DNA of 64,000 nucleotides from Alphaproteobacteria bacterium. Lineage in GTDB: Bacteria; Pseudomonadota; Alphaproteobacteria; Rickettsiales; UBA1997. Made by a program: the position numbers and the translations under genes. The notes under the pieces are model-generated. The model saw nothing but the letters and a program-made list of their open reading frames with translations, did no database searches and was not told the DNA's origin. This document shows, piece after piece, positions 63,444 to 64,000 of this stretch (position 1 is the stretch's first letter; each line of letters opens with the position of its first letter). The stretch covers positions 62,001 through 126,000 of the forward strand of contig JAGKWR010000003.1 in assembly GCA_021151765.1 (NCBI GenBank). The letters are read 5' to 3'.

Positions 63444-64000
63444 CTAAGAATTATTTTTAGCGTGAATTTTGCGGTAACAAAAGTTGGAAGCTAAAGCGCA
63501 GAACAACAAAACAATCGCCATTGAAGTGAGCGTGCCATCGTGTAGTTTGCTGATGATAAAAGAAATAACGGTGGCGCAGCCAAACTGAATTGTGCCAAGC
63601 AAAGCGGAAGCCGAACCAGTATGTTTTGATTGATTAGACAAGGCTAAAGCCGAAGTGTTTGGCGAAACTGAACCAATGCTGGCGACGAAACAAAATAGTA
63701 AAACTGTAAAAATAATAATGTTCGGTGATTGGCTGAAAGAGTAAGCTAAAAGTGATAAAGAAGCGAACAAAGGAATCCACAAAGTTTTGCTAACAATTTG
63801 ATGAATTTGGTATTTTTTCAAAAGTCGCGCATTGATTTGAGCTGCTGAAATAAAGCCAATCGAGTTAAGTGAAAAAAGTAAACTAAACTGTGTTGAGGAA
63901 AGGTGGAAAAATTCCAAATAAGCAAAAGGTGCGGCAGTGATGTAGGCGAATAATCCTGACATGATAAAAGATCCGCTTAAAGCAGCGCGTAAGAAAGTTT
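63444..64000 (-). CDS. Bcr/CflA-type MFS exporter, 5' end outside the window
   Basis: A partial major facilitator protein, C-terminal part only. The frame is open to the window edge, so the ATG at 63962 is internal. About 185 residues and six membrane helices are visible. RAALSGSFIMSGLFAYITAA followed by FLEFFHLSSTQF-like sequence and LFSLNSIGFISAAQINARLL is typical of the Bcr/CflA drug-resistance family, as is NTSALALSNQSKHTGSASAL. The probable role is proton-driven export of small compounds. The substrate is unknown. It converges on hemW with a nine-base gap. Confidence 0.88.
   Translation of the reverse strand, partial: TFLRAALSGSFIMSGLFAYITAAPFAYLEFFHLSSTQFSLLFSLNSIGFISAAQINARLLKKYQIHQIVSKTLWIPLFASLSLLAYSFSQSPNIIIFTVLLFCFVASIGSVSPNTSALALSNQSKHTGSASALLGTIQFGCATVISFIISKLHDGTLTSMAIVLLFCALASNFCYRKIHAKNNS

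Noticed and set aside
1..64000. CRISPR arrays, insertion sequences, tRNA and rRNA genes
   Set aside because: No spaced direct repeats, transposase motifs or cloverleaf patterns were seen. The only tRNA-like structure is in tmRNA.

Overview
The window is an AT-rich, densely packed bacterial chromosome segment carrying about 58 protein genes and one tmRNA gene. I see no rRNA, tRNA, insertion sequence, prophage or CRISPR array. The lineage is almost certainly Alphaproteobacteria. The tmRNA gene is circularly permuted (acceptor half first, then the tag-coding half), the ClpXP adaptor is the alphaproteobacterial SspB type, and a stand-alone CobS-like AAA+ ATPase is present. The cell is Gram-negative: it has Pal, WaaA, an autotransporter, a BepA-like protease and a meso-diaminopimelate-type MurE. 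Several large proteins with no recognisable family, plus ankyrin and TPR proteins, sit among the housekeeping genes. This suggests a host-associated lineage of the Rickettsiales/Holosporales kind, but one that keeps biosynthetic genes (ilvD, trpC, pyrF, half of carB, hemB). The genus cannot be read from the sequence. TGA is used as a stop, so the code is standard.

Layout. 1-9.3 kb: the C-terminal part of an autotransporter, pheS, an ABC-2 permease, dprA, a putative zinc protease with an ankyrin-like region, and ilvD. 9.4-17.5 kb: an unknown protein, recJ, a TPR/ankyrin protein, gabD, a pilin-like protein with a lectin-like body, and nth. 17.6-21.1 kb: murC, a GNAT acetyltransferase, xth, a GyrI-like protein and a DUF167 protein. 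21.1-26.7 kb: the C-terminal half of carB, ssrA, then the tightly coupled run sspB-plsY-pyrF-murE. 26.7-39.4 kb: an ArsC-like protein, a large NfnB-NfnA-type flavoprotein fusion, pal, a large unknown protein, rnd-tpiA-fumC, a ubiquinone-type hydroxylase and waaA. 39.4-48.2 kb: a leftward chain DUF4160-DUF2442-radA-cupredoxin, pepP, then the leftward chain unknown-ruvA-ruvB-unknown-coaBC. 48.4-57.8 kb: lipB, a PBP-like binding protein, htpG, a BepA-like protease, xerD with two small companions, cobS and der. 57.9-64 kb: a HigBA-type toxin-antitoxin module with palindromic operator candidates, trpC, hemB, an ankyrin protein, an FTR1 iron permease facing hemW across a Fur-box-like site, and a Bcr/CflA-type exporter cut by the window edge.

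How the genes work together. DNA repair and recombination are well represented (dprA, recJ, nth, xth, radA, ruvAB, xerD), as are envelope synthesis (murC, murE, plsY, waaA, pal) and protein quality control (ssrA, sspB, htpG, the M48 protease). The most unusual features are the following. The tmRNA tag contains a tandem ANDNF duplication and lies beside the gene for the adaptor that reads it. Only the C-terminal half of carB is present, and it ends next to ssrA. One unknown protein joins an HExxH motif to an ankyrin-like region. A prepilin-type leader is fused to a LamG-like domain. Several unknown reading frames with polar tails are coupled to housekeeping genes by short overlaps.
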